Shown: positions 34,692-37,583 of the stretch, piece after piece
Layout of the letters: every line of letters starts with the position of its first letter
Position numbering within the stretch: the first letter of the stretch is position 1
Assembly (NCBI RefSeq): GCF_011947365.2
Contig: NZ_JAAVSH020000001.1
Span: forward strand, 3,626,420-3,664,002
Length of the DNA: 37,583 nucleotides
From: an endosymbiont of Lamellibrachia barhami
GTDB taxonomy: Bacteria; Pseudomonadota; Gammaproteobacteria; Chromatiales; Chromatiaceae
Direction of reading: 5' to 3'
Position numbers and translations under genes: made by a program
Notes under the pieces: generated by a model
What the model saw: only the letters and a program-made list of their open reading frames with translations
Database searches by the model: none
Told to the model about the DNA's origin: nothing

Positions 34692-35973
34692 AGTTGCTCC
34701 AATAAGAAGGTTATGAGCACAGCCTCTGCCAGCGCAACCCCCAATATCACCCACATTAAATACTTGGCCCATTCGGAAAAACGCACACGATTTGTCAGGA
34801 GTTCCGAAAAGTCCATAAGCTCCTGCCGGAGAAAAATACTTTCGATGGCTGACTGCAGATGGCTGGCAACTTTCTCCAGAAGCACCCCACTTGAGTTTTC
34901 TCCCCGCCCATCTTGTTCAGGGCCAGGATGGCTCCCGCAGTTTTCTGGTCGGAGAGGCTCTTGATTGGAACACACAATTCATTTCGGGTCACAAACCCCG
35001 TCTGCGCATCGATCTCTTTATGTGGACCATCAAGCAGATCCATGTCTTCATTTACATTGTAATCACCGGTGGCAATCACCTGGCCAACCAATGAATCTTC
35101 CATGTCCATCTCAATCTGTTTTTCATCGAGTCCCGTGCCGCTTTGCAGCCAGACTTTTCCTGTCTTTGGATCATTGATGAAGATACTACAGCGCTCTACA
35201 TTCAAGGCATTGGGAATTACCTCGACAAAGAGATCAAGCAGCTTCTTGATACCCCGAATACTCCAGGAACGATTGAGCAATCTCTCTCGTAATCTGATTT
35301 GATCGAGGTGGTGATAAAGCGCCTCACCATGCTCGTCAGATTGAACCAACTGACCAAGCACGGGTTCACAGATTCTCTTGGGCTTGCCATTTAAAGCATC
35401 CCTGATGTAGACAGTCATGCCGTTTTGATGAAAAAAGAGTGCAAGTCGTTTGAAAAACAGCAGTTCCTCACGAACTTTGTCCAGAGTGAGGTCATCATCA
35501 ACATGATGTGTGCCAGATTTTGACCTCGTCTTTCTGAGTTCATACGTCTTTTCGGCGGGTAACAGGATGAATTCAAAGACGAATCGCTCACGAAAATTTG
35601 TAGAAAACGGATGCGTCTTTGGTGGAGGTAAGGGAATGCGAAAAAAATCGATCTCCAAGTAGGATGAATCATCAAGCGTATATGCGTCGTAAACAGGTAC
35701 GGCTTTTTCAAATCCAACGAAAGGCAGGCCAAGATGAAGTTCTCTTGGCCGTTGATGCAAAATAGGGGATTTCCACCAGTCCTTGCTTGAAATATCGAGG
35801 TAACCTTCCTCTGGCCAGCCGCCAATCGCGCTGAGAATGGTTGTTTTCCCACAACCCGGAGGACCGGTAATGATGAGTTTTTTCGTCTCTAAAAAAGACG
35901 GAAACTGAATCCCCTTTATCGTGTCGACCTCTCTTATTTCCTCTGATTTGAAAGCGTCTCCCAATCTTTCCAT
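34688..35973 (-). pseudogene. P-loop NTPase-GAF-transmembrane protein, frameshifted
   Basis: The first frame has a Walker A (LIITGPPGCGKTTILSAIGG), a long unclassified region with FRERFVFEFILLPAEKTYEL and SGTHHVDDDLTLDKVREELL, then a GAF domain (KKLLDLFVEVIPNALNVERC to GAILALNKMGGE). At an A4 tract (plus 34897-34900) reading leaves the family frame and would run on to 34795. The expected continuation, ENSSGVLLEKVASHLQSAI, is in the other frame and ends in a hydrophobic tail (YLMWVILGVALAEAVLITFL) with a stop at 34688. The ATG at 35973 after GGGGAGAAAG is the likely start; 36012 is possible. Either a lesion, a sequencing error or a regulated shift. It is coupled to the helicase gene. Confidence 0.7.
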
Positions 35974-36111
35974 CTTTCTCCCCATGCGGCTGAAATAGCC
36001 CTGTCTGAGCATGATGATTCACGCAATATATTTATGGTAGATGTTCTTCCTAATAGTTGTCTTTGTCAAAATCGGTGACGCGTAATCGAGGGAGCGTTTC
36101 TTCGGCGAACG

Positions 36112-37125
36112 CTAGCGATAGAGCGAGTGCAAGCGACTGGCAATACGGCTGGTCTCCACCAGCTCTTTGCGGGGATAGCGAACGATGACGCCACAGCGGC
36201 GGGTCTTGCCAATGCGGATATTGGCATAGGGCACCTGATGACCAGCATCCTCATCGACTACCACGTTGATGCGGTTGAGGCAGTCTTCATGGCTCTCCAG
36301 GCCGCAGTAGTCTGGCGAGTGGTTGAGCACATCAATGAGTAGATCGAGATAGTCGTTGATGGTTTCCAGTCTCTGACGTAGCTTTGCAAGCTTCTGTTCT
36401 ATCTCGGCCAATTGTCGGGAGTATAAATCTCCTGTTGCAACGTCAGAGGATTTTTCGTGCAGAAAATCGAGATCACTACGTTCGACATGGCGGGTCTTGA
36501 TCTCCATTTTCAGATGGACCTTTTGCCGTTCCAGATCGGCCTTCTCCTTACTGTGGAGGGCCACCTTCTGTACCGATTCTGAGAGCAGGTGCTGAAAGGC
36601 CCGTTCCCGTAGATCGCGACGCACATCGAATTCTGACTCGGCGGGTTTAGCCAGATAATGGTCGGAGAAGTAGACCACGTCCTGCATCACGTCACTCTGC
36701 ACCATATCCCCCCTCATGGCGTGACCAGGACGGGTCTTCCTGTGCCGGGTCATGACCATCAGGACGTAAATATACTCGAGGTTGGCTTGGGCGGGTTGGT
36801 CTGAAAAGGCGCGGAATTCGCTACTGTGGCTAAAGAGATGTTCGAGCTTTTCGGGGGAACCGAAATAGGCGTTGACCCTGGGATCTGCGCCGAAGGCCTT
36901 GACGTTGACATCCACCGGACCGGGGATGCGTTCGATGAGCGATTCGGCATACAGCAGGGCGCTCTCCACTGCCGGTGACAACTTCTTGCGGTAGCCGGGG
37001 ATCAGAGCGATCCGGCTATCGAACTCTTTGATCGCCAGGTCAATGTGCTGCTTGATCTCTTCCGCCGACAGACGGGATGTCCGGGGCTCATCTGTGGAAA
37101 ATAGTTTATGTAACCATGCCAGCAT
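36112..37125 (-). CDS. Coiled-coil protein of unknown function
   Basis: This is a 337-residue soluble protein that I do not recognise. The ATG at 37125 gives MLAWLHKLFSTDEPRTSRLS. The N-terminal half is mixed helical (LIPGYRKKLSPAVESALLYA, GADPRVNAYFGSPEKLEHLF). Residues about 195-265 form a charged coiled coil (KEKADLERQKVHLKMEIKTR, QLAEIEQKLAKLRQRLETIN). The C-terminal part holds NRINVVVDEDAGHQVPYANI and RRCGVIVRYPRKELVETSR. There is no signal peptide or membrane segment. It is on the same strand as the NTPase-GAF gene, with 99-138 bases between them, but its codon use looks like the chromosomal genes and it is intact. Confidence 0.8.
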   Translation of the reverse strand: MLAWLHKLFSTDEPRTSRLSAEEIKQHIDLAIKEFDSRIALIPGYRKKLSPAVESALLYAESLIERIPGPVDVNVKAFGADPRVNAYFGSPEKLEHLFSHSSEFRAFSDQPAQANLEYIYVLMVMTRHRKTRPGHAMRGDMVQSDVMQDVVYFSDHYLAKPAESEFDVRRDLRERAFQHLLSESVQKVALHSKEKADLERQKVHLKMEIKTRHVERSDLDFLHEKSSDVATGDLYSRQLAEIEQKLAKLRQRLETINDYLDLLIDVLNHSPDYCGLESHEDCLNRINVVVDEDAGHQVPYANIRIGKTRRCGVIVRYPRKELVETSRIASRLHSLYR

Positions 37126-37368
37126 TATCGACTACCTGTTGTTCAGCCTTACAACACTATAGCTGACAGTGGCTGTCGGGGTTTCTTTTGTTGCTTATTA
37201 TTCCAGCTTTTATTCAATCAATCAGGCATGCTGCTTCGTGCAATACGAATGACCTAGTGCATCTCCCGCATCGCTCTTGTGACATTGCTGTCATATAGTC
37301 AATTTCATTGGCTATCCATAAATAATGATGTACAAAACCCCTTCACACTACGTGAGGAGATCAAGACC

Positions 37369-37583
37369 ATGATGCAAATGTCTGGCAATGATGGGGACAT
37401 AGAGCCTATGGAGCAGGGTATGATCCGACGCCTGTTCAATTTCGGCGAAACCACGGCCCACGAAGTGATGATGCCGCTGATCGACGTGGTCATGGTGGAA
37501 CAGGGCGTCACCTGCAGTGAGGCCAGAAAAGTGGCCATCGAGCATTCACACGCAAGAATCCCTGTCTATCAGGAACGGGTGGA
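37369..37583 (+). CDS. CBS-domain protein of the CorC/HlyC family, 3' end outside window
   Basis: The visible part encodes MMQMSGNDGDIEPMEQGMIR, FNFGETTAHEVMMPLIDVV and SEARKVAIEHSHARIPVYQE, the start of a tandem CBS region as in CorC/HlyC-type proteins. In-frame codons upstream of the ATG (37330-37368) read VQNPFTLREEIKT, which is also family-like: in full-length members it follows the DUF21 membrane domain. The frame stays open back to a TAG at 37255, but no membrane domain is encoded there. The true start may be GTG at 37279 or TTG at 37285, or the gene may have lost its N-terminal domain. Confidence 0.75.
   Translation, partial: MMQMSGNDGDIEPMEQGMIRRLFNFGETTAHEVMMPLIDVVMVEQGVTCSEARKVAIEHSHARIPVYQERV

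Noticed and set aside
34692-34772. Longer N-terminus for the PLD-helicase from ATG 34772
   Set aside because: These codons overlap, in another frame, the sequence coding the membrane tail of the upstream gene, and they do not resemble a PLD domain.
1-37583. CRISPR arrays, rRNA and tRNA genes
   Set aside because: No regularly spaced direct repeats, no tRNA cloverleaf and no rRNA-like stretches were seen on reading both strands; a covariance-model scan was not possible.

Overview
The window looks like a chromosome of a GC-rich gammaproteobacterium, probably Chromatiales or a related sulfur-oxidizing lineage. The basis is the conserved order rlmH-maf-rng-yhdP-nitrilase-tldD-pmbA, together with hemA-prfA-prmC-moeB and gatCAB, plus abundant short palindromic repeats bounded by GTAGG/CCTAC. 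The lineage is inferred from gene order and protein character; no search was run. No rRNA, tRNA or CRISPR array was seen.

Layout. (1) 1-1210: 3' part of a receiver-histidine kinase hybrid. (2) 1248-11790, minus strand: housekeeping block pmbA, tldD, a nitrilase-family amidase, yhdP, rng, maf and rlmH. It reads from rlmH towards pmbA. (3) 12098-13099: an orphan secreted curlin-repeat (amyloid-like) protein, separated from convergent ugd (13174-14514) by a strong bidirectional terminator. (4) 14805-20496, plus strand: hemA-prfA-prmC, a small conserved protein, moeB/thiF-like, a rhombosortase and a small lipoprotein. (5) 20753-22873, minus strand: a secreted M12-type zinc metalloprotease with a C-terminal GlyGly-CTERM tail, which is the substrate type of the rhombosortase next to it. 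(6) 23116-26468, minus strand: gatB, gatA and gatC, the tRNA-dependent amidotransferase. (7) 26738-28567: a large DUF5666-type lipoprotein behind a good sigma-70 promoter.

(8) 28500-36000 is an accessory, defence-island-like stretch that is visibly richer in A+T and full of broken genes. It holds a ParE-like toxin pseudogene joined to the 3' end of the lipoprotein gene, a truncated and frameshifted Fic gene, and one intact RHH/ParE toxin-antitoxin pair. It also holds a frameshifted and truncated DNA-phosphorothioation-associated methyltransferase. The last element is a two-gene minus-strand unit: a P-loop NTPase-GAF-transmembrane protein (frameshifted at an A4 tract) translationally coupled through GTGA to a PLD-nuclease/SF2-helicase/S24-like fusion. 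That unit is the best candidate in the window for an undescribed system, although several of its parts look damaged. (9) 36112-37125 is a coiled-coil protein of unknown function, and the window ends inside a CBS-domain (CorC/HlyC-type) gene that seems to lack its membrane domain.

Two points stand out in the chromosomal background. One is the sorting pair (rhombosortase plus a GlyGly-CTERM protease). The other is a family of paired palindromes whose two halves carry complementary variable bases within each copy, as expected if the whole element folds as one long hairpin.
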